A stretch of DNA of 64,000 nucleotides, taken from assembly GCF_016587375.1 (NCBI RefSeq), contig NZ_BNJG01000001.1:2356001-2420000 (forward strand), written 5' to 3'. Within the stretch, counting starts at the first letter, position 1, and each line of letters begins with the position of its first letter. The notes below the pieces were generated by a model. The model searched no databases and had not been told where the DNA came from. It was given only the letters and a program-made list of their open reading frames with translations. Origin of the DNA: Ktedonobacter robiniae. GTDB lineage: Bacteria > Chloroflexota > Ktedonobacteria > Ktedonobacterales > Ktedonobacteraceae. Shown here piece after piece: positions 8,101-15,832 of this stretch. The position numbers were made by a program, and so were the translations under genes.

Positions 8101-8564
8101 ATAAAGTCCTTTTTGCGTAACAATGCATAGATATCGATCATATGCGATAACATATCCCTTGAGATTAGTACCACGAATAGAGAAGCCGACCTTTTATATA
8201 CGCTTGTATGTTGGGTTTGTTATGTATGTATAAACACGTATACAAAGGCATTATAGACACAAAATGAGAAAGGTATATCTGTCAACACCGATGTATGATA
8301 TGAAACGTCTAAGCCAGGAGTGTGGTAGAAATAGTATACCATGTATAGCAGGAGGTATGGGTATATGGAGCGGGCGCGAAGAGCCGAAGCTCTGGTGAGG
8401 CGAAAACTTTTGTGGTACGATGCAGTGCAGTAAAACATGTTGAAGAGCAATAGAGTAATGCATTGCCCTGTGACGAAACGTATTCCTACATATAGACAGT
8501 GTCTATGCAGTTGATAAGCCAGAAAAGATGAAGCGATATACGTAGCCTTAAAAGGATAATGTCT
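8101..8564. other. Intergenic region between divergent genes, no gene recognised
   Basis: AT-rich stretch between the kinase pair (left) and the hydrolase (right), presumably holding both promoters. A GC-rich patch near 8367-8405 (GGGCGCGAAGAGCC) is weakly like the dispersed GGCGCGAA elements. Small frames here overlap the hydrolase or lack a ribosome site. Confidence 0.3.
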
Positions 8565-9224
8565 ATGGTAAACCAGATTTTGCATATCAATATACAGACA
8601 CCCAGTGGGTATCTTGAAAGCATACTTAAGCCCGTAGATGATGGCCAGAAGCCAGCTTATGTCGGCATTGTCTGCCATCCTCATCCTCTATTTGGCGGCA
8701 CGATGCATAATAAAGTCGTTTTCAAAGTAGCACAAGTCATGCAGGCCAACAACATCCCTTCGCTCCGTTTCAATTTCCGTGGCGTTGGCCATAGCAGTGG
8801 GACATATGACGAGGGGCGCGGCGAGATGGATGACGTGCGCTATGCCCTCGATTTTATGAGCCGCAAGTATCCTGGCGTGCCAGTGATCCTGGCTGGTTTC
8901 TCGTTTGGTGCATTTGTTGGACTCAAGGTCGCAGCCATTGACGACCGTGTCCAGGCCATGATGGGCCTGGGCGTGCCCGCGCGCTGGTTCGGCGCTACCA
9001 ATCCCCTGGCCGGTTGTCATAAACCCAAGCTGTTTATCCATGGGACCAGGGATGACCAGGCGCCTTATGAGGCTGCGATGCAGTGGTTTGAGCAGGTGCC
9101 AGCCCCCAAACGCATCGTTACCGTGCAGGATGCCGACCACTTCTTCCAGGGCAGGTTAGAAGAGGTGCAGGCCATTATCGCAAATTTTGTCACCACCTTG
9201 CCCCAGCCCTCGCATAGCCTGTAA
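8565..9224 (+). CDS. Alpha/beta hydrolase
   Basis: 219 residues. The serine nucleophile elbow is GFSFGAF. The oxyanion/N-terminal motif HPHPLFGGTMHNKV is typical of the small dienelactone-hydrolase-like YsgA/COG2945 group. The acid is the Asp of HGTRDDQAP and the His is in DADHFFQG. It is a soluble esterase or hydrolase of unknown substrate. ATG 8565 is preferred over ATG 8559 because AAAGG at 8551 is about 9 nt from it. Monocistronic, ended by a palindrome. Confidence 0.85.
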   Translation: MVNQILHINIQTPSGYLESILKPVDDGQKPAYVGIVCHPHPLFGGTMHNKVVFKVAQVMQANNIPSLRFNFRGVGHSSGTYDEGRGEMDDVRYALDFMSRKYPGVPVILAGFSFGAFVGLKVAAIDDRVQAMMGLGVPARWFGATNPLAGCHKPKLFIHGTRDDQAPYEAAMQWFEQVPAPKRIVTVQDADHFFQGRLEEVQAIIANFVTTLPQPSHSL

Positions 9225-9230
9225 ACTATT

Positions 9231-9287
9231 GCTGGGAGAGCATGGACCCTGGCAGCCTCTGGTTGTCAGGGTCCATGCTCTCCCAGC
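9231..9287. terminator. Long palindrome (27-bp stem with two wobbles, loop TCT region)
   Basis: Arms meet near 9259. The inner arm contains ACCCTGGCAGCC, shared with other palindromes in the window. Confidence 0.65.
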
Positions 9288-9322
9288 GATTTTAATTTAT
9301 TTTCTTCAAGGAGTACATTACC

Positions 9323-9796
9323 ATGACACAGAACCAGACCGTATTTGAAGTGCACACCATTGCCGCAGAAGACACATATGTGTTGCGTCAGAGCGTCCTG
9401 CGTCCCATGCAATCCCTGGCCGAGTGCGCCTATCCTGAAGATCACGAGCCGGAAACGCTGCATGCAGGCTGTTATCGCGATGGTCAGCTAGTAGGCGTGG
9501 GAACAATTTTCCGCGAGAAGCGGGAGGGCAGCGAGACTCCAGACGGCTGGCGTGTGCGCGGCATGGCGGTAAGTCCAGAAGCGCGAGGGTCCGGCTGTGG
9601 CGGCTCCGTTCTAGAGGCACTGCTCGCGCACGCTGAGAAGCATAGCCCCCAGGGAGAAGCATTCGAGATCTGGTGTAATGGTCGCGTGAATGTAGAAGGC
9701 TTCTACCAGCGCTATGGCTTCCAGCGTGAAGGCGATATCTTCGACGTTCCTCCTATTGGTCTACATGCTGTGATGGTCAGGTATACCCAGCTTTAA
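9323..9796 (+). CDS. GNAT family N-acetyltransferase
   Basis: 157 residues. The acetyl-CoA pyrophosphate-binding motif A is VRGMAVSPEARGSGCGGSVL, and the family ending FYQRYGFQ follows. Catalyses transfer of an acetyl group from acetyl-CoA to an amine on an unknown substrate. ATG 9323 follows CAAGGAG with good spacing. It lies alone between palindromes and shows no operon partner. Confidence 0.85.
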   Translation: MTQNQTVFEVHTIAAEDTYVLRQSVLRPMQSLAECAYPEDHEPETLHAGCYRDGQLVGVGTIFREKREGSETPDGWRVRGMAVSPEARGSGCGGSVLEALLAHAEKHSPQGEAFEIWCNGRVNVEGFYQRYGFQREGDIFDVPPIGLHAVMVRYTQL

Positions 9797-9914
9797 GCTC
9801 CACAAATATATGTAAAAGCTGCACAAAATAGAAAATTTAGCATACAATAAGAATTGTGGGAAAGATGCCATGAATATATCGGATTGATAGGTGAGCGTAG
9901 GAGAGGCAGAGAGC

Positions 9915-10610
9915 ATGGAAGATATTGTGCGTATCGCGCTGATAGGTGATTACCGGGAAGACATGATTGCGCATCAGGTGATTCCCCAGGCCCTGGAGCG
10001 GGCGGCGCGCCCGTTGTCGCTATGCCTTGAGATACGCTGGCTGGCGACCTCCCAGGTACAGCATATGCGTTGGGAGGACCTAGCTAAATTCGATGGACTC
10101 TGGTGTGTTCCTGGCACAGCCTATGCGCAGCCTGAGGGAGTGTTGCGCGCGATTCGCCTGGCGCGAGAGCGCTGGCTCCCCTTTCTAGGTACCTGCCTGG
10201 GTTTCCACTACACACTTATCGAGTACGCCCGTCATGTCCTGAGCCTTCCCGAAGCAGATCACGCTGCTATCAAGCCTGATGCGGGCCTGCCCCTCATCGC
10301 TCCGCTCGCGCGCTTACATATGGATGGGCGTATTCTATTTCAGCCTGGTTCATCTATCAGTCGGATATATGGGGCATACGAAACCATTGAGCAGTATGGA
10401 AATTATGATTTTGGCCTGGATCCTCGTTGTCGCGACCTGCTTACCTATGATGATTTAGCCATCTGTGGGCTGGATAGAAGTGGTGCGGCGCAGGCTGTAG
10501 AGCTTCATGGGCATCCCTTCTTCTTTGCCACTCAGTATCAGCCAGAACTCCATGAAGTTCGCAACGAGATGCACCCCTTAATCAAGGCTTTTTTGCGTGC
10601 CGCAGCATAG
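9915..10610 (+). CDS. CTP-synthase-type class I glutamine amidotransferase homologue lacking the catalytic His
   Basis: 231 residues equal to the stand-alone GATase half of CTP synthase: IALIGDYRED at the start, then VPGTAYAQPEGVLRAIRLAR, then the nucleophile elbow LGTCLGFHY with Cys94. In active enzymes the triad continues with H-P-E in Q-F-H-P-E; here it reads TQYQPE, so the His is Gln. Glutaminase activity is therefore doubtful unless another residue substitutes. No synthetase partner is adjacent. ATG 9915 is chosen since GTG 9891 has no clear ribosome site. Three DnaA-like boxes follow the gene directly. Confidence 0.8.
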   Translation: MEDIVRIALIGDYREDMIAHQVIPQALERAARPLSLCLEIRWLATSQVQHMRWEDLAKFDGLWCVPGTAYAQPEGVLRAIRLARERWLPFLGTCLGFHYTLIEYARHVLSLPEADHAAIKPDAGLPLIAPLARLHMDGRILFQPGSSISRIYGAYETIEQYGNYDFGLDPRCRDLLTYDDLAICGLDRSGAAQAVELHGHPFFFATQYQPELHEVRNEMHPLIKAFLRAAA

Positions 10611-10613
10611 CAT

Positions 10614-10644
10614 GGTGGATAACTTGTGGATAACTTGTGGATAA
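10614..10644 (-). other. Tandem DnaA-box-like repeats, 11-bp spacing
   Basis: GTGGATAACTT is repeated in tandem: a near-match at 10614, then two perfect TGTGGATAA (TTATCCACA on the other strand) at 10625 and 10636. The 11-bp period puts all three on the same face of the helix. No dnaA, dnaN or AT-rich unwinding region is adjacent, so this is probably not an origin; a DnaA-titrating or regulatory site is possible. Confidence 0.5.
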
Positions 10645-10646
10645 CT

Positions 10647-10718
10647 AAATGGTAGGTTTAGCAACGGTGGATAGGTCAGGCTTGCCTGACCTATCCACCG
10701 TTGCTAAACCTACCATTT
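10647..10718. terminator. Long perfect palindrome (34-bp stem, 4-nt loop)
   Basis: Arms 10647-10680 and 10685-10718. It sits between the GATase-like gene and the convergent 5S copy 2, so it can end transcription from both sides. Confidence 0.7.
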
Positions 10719-10754
10719 CTCAAAACAAAGAACCACTTGTGTGAGCGGGCGAAA

Positions 10755-10866
10755 CGGCGGTGTCCTATTTTCCCGTGGGGCTGCCCCCAAAGTATCGTTG
10801 GAGCTGAAGAGCTTAACTACCGTGTTCGGGATGGGAACGGGTGTACCCTCTTCGCAATAACCACCG
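10755..10866 (-). rRNA. rrf: 5S ribosomal RNA, copy 2
   Basis: Identical in its core to copy 1, with the same helix-I ends (CGGTGG/CCGCCG). On the minus strand with its own promoter. Downstream, the terminator hairpin seen in copy 1 is weakened (CCGCT/AGTGG), but a 34-bp palindrome follows. Confidence 0.95.
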
Positions 10867-10906
10867 GTTCGCCTGCGCATACAAGCGGTTCCGATTGACA
10901 TGGCGC

Positions 10907-10935
10907 ATAATATCATGGTCTCTAAATATTGTCAA
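10907..10935 (-). promoter_or_regulatory. Promoter of 5S rRNA copy 2
   Basis: On the minus strand TTGACA (10930-10935), 17-bp spacer, TATTAT (10907-10912). Confidence 0.85.
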
Positions 10936-10938
10936 CAG

Positions 10939-10982
10939 TTTTGCGAGGCAATTTTTTTATTGCGCAAAAATTGCCTCGCAAG
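10939..10982. terminator. Hairpin TTGCGAGGCAATTTTT / AAAAATTGCCTCGCAA
   Basis: A 16-bp perfect stem with a 9-12 nt loop just upstream of the 5S copy 2 promoter. It may insulate the 5S unit from the stress-protein gene region on the right. The 10983-11150 stretch shows nothing further. Confidence 0.5.
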
Positions 10983-11167
10983 GTGACTTATTGTATCGGT
11001 GCGAGAGATATTTTGCAGCAGAGTTATTCACAAAAGGTAGAGTTTATGTGTCTCCCTTTTTGTTGCTCATCCGTGTACAAGTAAAGAAAAGCATACGTTG
11101 CTAAACTGATATATAGGCTTGCGAGCGCTTATAGCATGGCGCGAGTGATACGGAAGGAGGATATAAC

Positions 11168-11539
11168 GTGAGTACCTATCAAAATCCTAATCCGCAGCAG
11201 ACGCCGATTGTGGCTGGTGTCTTCCAGAGCGAGAACCAGGCCAAGGTGGCCGTGGATGAATTGCGCAAGCACAATTTCGCCCATGATCAAATTGGGGTGG
11301 CCATTCCTGAGAAGAGCCAGGTAGATAGCCTGTCACAAGATTTCATGAAATTGGGCGTGCCTCAGCAGAAGGCTTCGTACTACGAGAGCGAGTTCAATTC
11401 TGGCCATATCGTAGTCTCGGTGCGACCAGATGGGCGCGAGGGCGAGGCCGAGAATATTCTCCGCGATAGCGGTGGGTATGATCAGGGCGAGAAAAAAATG
11501 GGAGAAGAGCCTCCCATGGAAAACGAGGGAGAGCGCTAA
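11168..11539 (+). CDS. General stress protein 17M-like domain protein
   Basis: 123 residues. GVFQSENQAKVAVDELRKH, then a middle part with ESEFNSGHIVVSVRPDGRE, matches the small alpha/beta domain found in B. subtilis YflT/GSP17M and related heat or stress proteins. The biochemical role is unknown. Start is GTG 11168 behind a strong GGAAGGAGG. The C-terminal ~30 residues are acidic and probably disordered. Confidence 0.7.
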   Translation: MSTYQNPNPQQTPIVAGVFQSENQAKVAVDELRKHNFAHDQIGVAIPEKSQVDSLSQDFMKLGVPQQKASYYESEFNSGHIVVSVRPDGREGEAENILRDSGGYDQGEKKMGEEPPMENEGER

Positions 11540-11568
11540 GCCAGGCGTTTTTCAATAGCAGTATAGAG

Positions 11569-11610
11569 AGAAGAGGGGGCGCGTCCCTGCGGGATTGCGC
11601 CCCCTCTTCT
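11569..11610. terminator. Hairpin terminator after the stress-protein gene
   Basis: AGAAGAGGGGGCGC pairs with GCGCCCCCTCTTCT; the inner TCCC/GGGA pairs across a 3-nt loop. Confidence 0.65.
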
Positions 11611-11774
11611 GGTTTTGAATGCTCGGGCTTTGACTCTATTTTTTCATATGACACGTATAGTTACTAACGGTGGTGTGGAGGGCAAAGTGGGGCGAGAAAT
11701 AGGGTGGGAGGTGAGGGGCAAATTATGGCACAAGTCAATTATTAGTAGCGAGTGATGAAGGAAACACAGAAGGC

Positions 11775-12098
11775 ATGGCAAAGAAGCATGTACTGTCACC
11801 CGAACAACGTATCTATATCCCCCTGATTGCGATAGAGAGAGCGACCCAGAAGCATTCCTGGAGCCGTCTACCGGTTGCTATGGCATCTAAACCTGACCAA
11901 GCATGTGGCGAGGCGCGACGCATTGGCTATACTGGTCGCGAGGAACACGACCTGGCACTATATCGCTTAAAGATTAAGCCTGCTGGCTTGCCAACTGTAA
12001 CGCTACCGGGTATCTATATCATTGACAAGGGCATATTTCAAGACTATGAGGAATGGAAGGCGATCCAGGAGCCGAGCTTGGAGACCCCCGTTGAATAA
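11775..12098 (+). CDS. Hypothetical protein, 107 aa
   Basis: Not recognised. A small, soluble, mixed-charge protein (MAKKHVLSPEQRIYIPLIAI at the start) with no signal peptide, membrane helix or clear motif. GAAGGAAA lies before ATG 11775 and a T-tailed hairpin follows at 12192, which supports a real gene. It lies just before the phosphate operon but is separated from it by that terminator, so a link is not implied. Confidence 0.5.
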   Translation: MAKKHVLSPEQRIYIPLIAIERATQKHSWSRLPVAMASKPDQACGEARRIGYTGREEHDLALYRLKIKPAGLPTVTLPGIYIIDKGIFQDYEEWKAIQEPSLETPVE

Positions 12099-12191
12099 AC
12101 TATTTTTATATGGGTTGTGGATGAGTGAGAAGTTCTGAGTAGGTAACCTTTCGCGACTTAAAGTAAGGCAATGCGGATTTTTGGGCTTTTT

Positions 12192-12232
12192 AGCTCTGCT
12201 TTTCTCAGTGAGAGAGGCAGGGCTATTTTTCT
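12192..12232 (+). terminator. Intrinsic terminator with T-tract
   Basis: AGCTCTGC pairs with GCAGGGCT; the run ATTTTTCTT follows. One of the few classical terminators in the window. Confidence 0.7.
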
Positions 12233-12290
12233 TGCTCATTTGCTTAAAATAGCCTGTGGAGGGGATGCAACTGGTATTTTCCTGCTTGTG

Positions 12291-12361
12291 TTAAGCGAGT
12301 GTTAACCTATCCCTGGGGAAAGTTTAACGGTCTTTTAACCATTCCATAAAGCATAGTTAAT
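12291..12361 (+). promoter_or_regulatory. PhoB/PhoP-type Pho boxes upstream of pstS
   Basis: TTAA-containing units start at 12291 (TTAAGC), 12302 (TTAACC), 12324 (TTAACG), 12335 (TTAACC) and 12357 (TTAATT). All distances are multiples of 11 bp, the helical phasing of PhoB/PhoP direct repeats (TTAACA-like with 11-bp period). The site lies 130-200 bp before pstS, and a PhoB-like regulator ends the same operon. Confidence 0.75.
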
Positions 12362-12491
12362 TCTGCAATGATAACTTATGAGTGCGACAGAAAATAGGAT
12401 TTTAGGAATGGGTGAAGAGAATAGATTGAAGTTCTTCATCTTTTTCCAAAAAATAGGTTAAGTTATATCAACTTTATTTGTAGGAGATACT

Positions 12492-13433
12492 ATGTTGAAG
12501 AAATGGCGCGTTGCCCTCGTGCTTCTGGCCATCGTGGCGCTCTCAATGATTATCGCGGCTTGCGGTGGTGATACCGGTGATGCCGGCAGCAGCGCTACTA
12601 AGACGACTTCGACCCCTCAGACTTCCAGCGATAGTGCTTTCTCTTGTGTTTCTGGCTCCATCATTGCCAGTGGCTCGACGGCTCTGCAGCCTTACGTCGA
12701 CGCGGTTTCGAAGAAGTATACGGCGAAATGCTCCGGCGCTCAGATCGCTGTTCAGCCTGGTGGCAGTAAGAAGGGTCTCTCGGACGCCGAGGCTGGCACC
12801 TCGCAGATCGGTAACTCGGACGTTCCCGCTGATAGCACCCAGGGCGATCTTGTCGACCACCAGGTTGCCATCGTCATCTTCACGATGATCGTCAGCCCTG
12901 ACGTCACCGCGAAAGACCTCACCACTCAGCAGTTGACCGACATCTACACCGGTAAGGTGACCAACTGGAAACAAGTTGGTGGCGCCGACGAGCCCATCGT
13001 GGTTGTGAGCCGCCCCACCTCTTCTGGTACCCGCGCGACCTTCAAGAAGTTCGTCCTCAATGGTCAGAACGAGAGCCCTGCTCAGGCGAAGGCCCTGACT
13101 TCCGATAGTACCGGCACCGTAGTCCAGACCATTCAGCAGAACAAAGGTGCGATTGGTTATGCCGCCCTTGGTGCCGCGCAGACTGCTCAGAAGAGTGGCC
13201 AGGTCAATATTCTGACCATCGACGGCAAACAGCCAAACGCCGACAACGTGAAGAGCAATGCCTACAAGTTCTGGAACATCGAGCACATGTATACCAAGGG
13301 CGAGGCCACTGGCCTGAGCAAAGCCTTCTTGGACTACATGTTCAGCTCCGATGCCGACACGATTGCTGAGGGCCTGGCCTTCGTGAAGATCAAAGATGTC
13401 CCCCAGGACATTCGCGACACCCATAATAAATAA
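12492..13433 (+). CDS. pstS: Phosphate ABC transporter substrate-binding lipoprotein PstS
   Basis: 313 residues. Lipoprotein signal: a basic start, a hydrophobic stretch, then lipobox IIAAC with the lipid Cys near residue 24. A Ser/Thr-rich linker follows, then the PstS fold with phosphate-contacting motifs ASGSTALQPYV, GNSDVPAD and SRPTSSGTRATFKKFV. It captures phosphate outside the membrane for PstCA. ATG 12492 follows TAGGAGATACT. First gene of the pst operon; a hairpin separates it from pstC, which probably keeps PstS in excess. Confidence 0.95.
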   Translation: MLKKWRVALVLLAIVALSMIIAACGGDTGDAGSSATKTTSTPQTSSDSAFSCVSGSIIASGSTALQPYVDAVSKKYTAKCSGAQIAVQPGGSKKGLSDAEAGTSQIGNSDVPADSTQGDLVDHQVAIVIFTMIVSPDVTAKDLTTQQLTDIYTGKVTNWKQVGGADEPIVVVSRPTSSGTRATFKKFVLNGQNESPAQAKALTSDSTGTVVQTIQQNKGAIGYAALGAAQTAQKSGQVNILTIDGKQPNADNVKSNAYKFWNIEHMYTKGEATGLSKAFLDYMFSSDADTIAEGLAFVKIKDVPQDIRDTHNK

Positions 13434-13438
13434 GCTTT

Positions 13439-13485
13439 AGCCTGATGGTCGTCCTCTCCCCGAGTTGGGCGAGGACGATCTGGCT
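13439..13485 (+). terminator. Intercistronic hairpin between pstS and pstC
   Basis: AGCC..GGTCGTCCTC pairs with GAGGACGATC..GGCT. Likely an attenuator or mRNA-stabilising hairpin that lets pstS be expressed more than the permease genes. Confidence 0.6.
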
Positions 13486-13526
13486 TGTCAACCATGTTTG
13501 ACCCTGTTTCAGTAAGGAGGATAGGT

Positions 13527-14438
13527 GTGCAGAGAGCGCGAATGATGCGTATATCAGACCAGGTCGCGCGGATTGTCTTCCTCATCTGTGCCATTTTGGT
13601 TGTCGCTATTATCATCAGTGTGTTCTACTTTATTGGCTCCAAGGCATTCAAGGTCTTTTACCTGCCCGGTGGGTCAAGCGTTCAAGAGTTTTTCACAAGT
13701 ACGCACTGGGATCCGACAGCGGGTAATAGCGATAATCCGGCATACGGTGCCTGGGGATTGATTCTCGGTTCGATTATTATTACCCTGGCCTCCGTACTGA
13801 TTGCGACCCCCCTCTCGTTTGGGATGGCACTCTTCATGGCGGAAGTAACTCCTCGCTGGCTTTCACGCATACTCCAGCCTTTGCTGGAGGTTTTTACTGG
13901 TATGCCCTCGGTGGTCATTGGCTTTCTGGGCCTGACGGTTCTGGTGCCCTGGCTTGGAACCATCTCGCAGACGCTGGGCTATGGCTACGGCGCGGCGATC
14001 ATCGTCCTGGTGGTGATGATTATTCCGACCATCGTCAGCGTATCGATAGATGCCATTCGGGCTGTTCCATCCAGCGTGCGCGAGGCGAGCCTGGCTCTGG
14101 GGTCGTCTAAGTGGCAGACCATGTCGAAGGCAATTATTCCAGCGGCCTCCACGGGCCTGGCGACAGCGGTTGTGCTGGGCATGGCGCGTGCGATTGGTGA
14201 GACGCTGGCGGTGGCAATGGTCCTGGGTGGCCAATCGCTGCCTGACAAATTGTACAATCTGAAGGCACTTTTCTTTACGCCAACAACTAATATCACGCAG
14301 GCCATTCTTAGTGACTTTGGCGAAACCTCTGGTATCGCTCAGGACGCTTACTGGACCCTGGCCTTCCTGCTCCTGGTCATCTCTCTGGCCTTCATCTGTG
14401 TGAGCCGTTACCTGGCGAGTAGGAGTGTCTACAAATGA
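13527..14438 (+). CDS. pstC: Phosphate ABC transporter permease PstC
   Basis: 303 residues, six predicted membrane helices, with the ABC-permease EAA loop (SVREASLALGSSKWQTMSKA) that docks on PstB. PstC signatures include GMPSVVIGFLGL and MARAIGETLAVAMVLG. GTG 13527 is chosen because AAGGAGG ends 6 nt before it; in-frame ATG 13494 has no such site. The stop overlaps the start of pstA (ATGA), indicating coupled translation. Confidence 0.93.
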   Translation: MQRARMMRISDQVARIVFLICAILVVAIIISVFYFIGSKAFKVFYLPGGSSVQEFFTSTHWDPTAGNSDNPAYGAWGLILGSIIITLASVLIATPLSFGMALFMAEVTPRWLSRILQPLLEVFTGMPSVVIGFLGLTVLVPWLGTISQTLGYGYGAAIIVLVVMIIPTIVSVSIDAIRAVPSSVREASLALGSSKWQTMSKAIIPAASTGLATAVVLGMARAIGETLAVAMVLGGQSLPDKLYNLKALFFTPTTNITQAILSDFGETSGIAQDAYWTLAFLLLVISLAFICVSRYLASRSVYK

Positions 14439-15367
14439 GTATGCAAGCAATGGCGGGCAAGCAAGAAAAGCAAGCATCTGGACGAGTCGCGGAACTGACG
14501 CGAATTGCGCGCAGGCTACATGCAGGCAACCGAGTTGCCCTGAGCATACTCTGGGTTGTCGCTGCCTTGATCGCGCTCCTGTTTATCGCCATTATCGTCC
14601 TGCTGTTTGTTCAAGGCTTTAACTACCTGATGGATCCTGCTTTCTATTCGACCTCGGTGACCGGGGTGGGAATGCAGCTCTTCAGTACCTTCTATATCCT
14701 TATCCTTACCGAGATCCTACTCTTTCCCATTGCGCTGGGCGCGGCGATCTACACGGTTGAGTATGCCCCGCAGGGAAAACTGGTGGCGACGATCCGCTTC
14801 GCGGCCGAAACGCTGGCGGGTGTGCCATCGATTGTGCTGGGTCTGTTCGGCTTTGTCTTCTTCAGCGCGTTTCTGGGATTCCATATCAGCCGTATAAGTG
14901 GCGCTTTGACGTTGCTGTGCTTAAACTTCCCCCTGGCACTACGTCTCTTTGAGGATGCACTGATCTCGGTGCCACGCGAGTTGCGCGAGGGAAGCCTGGC
15001 CCTGGGTACGACGAAATGGACGACGATTCGCAAGGTGGTCTTGCCGTCCGCGATGCCTGGACTGATCACAGGCTTGATCTTGAGCGCGGGAAAAATCATT
15101 GGCGAGACTGCGGCCCTGGTCTTTACCATGGGCGTTACCCCAGCGAGTACCTTCTCGGCTGATCCCTTTATTCCTAGCGACACATTAACCATTCACCTGT
15201 GGTATATCAAGACCCAGGGTGCTGGCTCGATTCCTGGCTTGTCGGCGGCCGGTGCCTCGGCTATCTCGGCGGGATCGGCGGCACTCCTGATTATCGTCCT
15301 GTTGGTGATCAACCTGCTTGCCCGAGGGATTGGGCGCCTGATCCAGCGCCGGGTCATGGCAGTTTGA
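14435..15367 (+). CDS. pstA: Phosphate ABC transporter permease PstA
   Basis: 310 residues with six membrane helices. The EAA loop is VPRELREGSLALGTTKWTTI, and GVPSIVLGLFGFVFF and AGKIIGETAALVFT are PstA hallmarks. It forms the membrane channel with PstC. Starts inside the pstC stop codon (ATGA). The N-terminus is basic and cytosolic for about 45 residues before the first helix. Confidence 0.93.
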   Translation: MSMQAMAGKQEKQASGRVAELTRIARRLHAGNRVALSILWVVAALIALLFIAIIVLLFVQGFNYLMDPAFYSTSVTGVGMQLFSTFYILILTEILLFPIALGAAIYTVEYAPQGKLVATIRFAAETLAGVPSIVLGLFGFVFFSAFLGFHISRISGALTLLCLNFPLALRLFEDALISVPRELREGSLALGTTKWTTIRKVVLPSAMPGLITGLILSAGKIIGETAALVFTMGVTPASTFSADPFIPSDTLTIHLWYIKTQGAGSIPGLSAAGASAISAGSAALLIIVLLVINLLARGIGRLIQRRVMAV

Positions 15368-15433
15368 TGCATGTAGAGCGATTACAGTAACAAGCATGGC
15401 AATCCACTATGGAGCGCCTCTTGAAGAACAAGG

Positions 15434-15676
15434 GTGAAGCGATCTATGAACTCGATAGCAGCAAACTCTTCTCTCATCACAGAGAATGTGACTCTGCCCA
15501 AGGGGGCAAGCATTTTCTCACGCAAAGTAGCGCGCAGTGGCCACATCTCATATGAGGGGCGTCCATACTTTATCAGCAAAGCCCTGGCTGGCCGCTACAT
15601 TCGACTGGTCGTTATTGAGGATCGCCTGATTGTCGATGAGTCTATTCCCCTGCATAAGGAATATGAATTATCCTGA
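15434..15676 (+). CDS. Small protein resembling the C-terminal domain of Mu-type/IS transposases
   Basis: 80 residues inserted between pstA and pstB. The central part (GHISYEGRPYFISKALAGRY, then IRLVVIEDRLIV) resembles the small beta-barrel found at the C-terminus of many integrase-type transposases, and also as stand-alone proteins in Chloroflexota. No catalytic DDE part and no inverted repeats are near. Start could be GTG 15434 or ATG 15446. It may be a transposase remnant or a domesticated small nucleic-acid-binding domain; the operon is otherwise intact around it. Confidence 0.45.
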   Translation: MKRSMNSIAANSSLITENVTLPKGASIFSRKVARSGHISYEGRPYFISKALAGRYIRLVVIEDRLIVDESIPLHKEYELS

Positions 15677-15689
15677 GCAAGGCTTCCTG

Positions 15690-15714
15690 TTTGGGCACGC
15701 ATCGCGTGCCCAAA
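15690..15714 (+). terminator. Hairpin with T-rich tail before pstB
   Basis: TTTGGGCACGC, loop ATC, GCGTGCCCAAA, then AACTGTTTCTTTTTTC. A partial terminator inside the pst operon, or the end of the small ORF transcript. Confidence 0.6.
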
Positions 15715-15832
15715 AACTGTTTCTTTTTTCAGAAGCCATGAGCCAGGATCAGAAGATCGATGCGATTGAGGAACGTATCCCTTAAGCATAGTAGCGCAAT
15801 AGTGAAGAGCTGAAGCATCGAGAAGGAGAGAT

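Noticed and set aside
8220-8684. Open frame on the minus strand between the kinase pair and the hydrolase
   Set aside because: Overlaps the hydrolase start, is rich in rare aromatic and basic residues, and has no ribosome site.
12543-13424. A 293-codon open frame antisense to pstS
   Set aside because: Low-complexity shadow of the high-GC third positions of pstS; no ribosome site and no recognisable domain.
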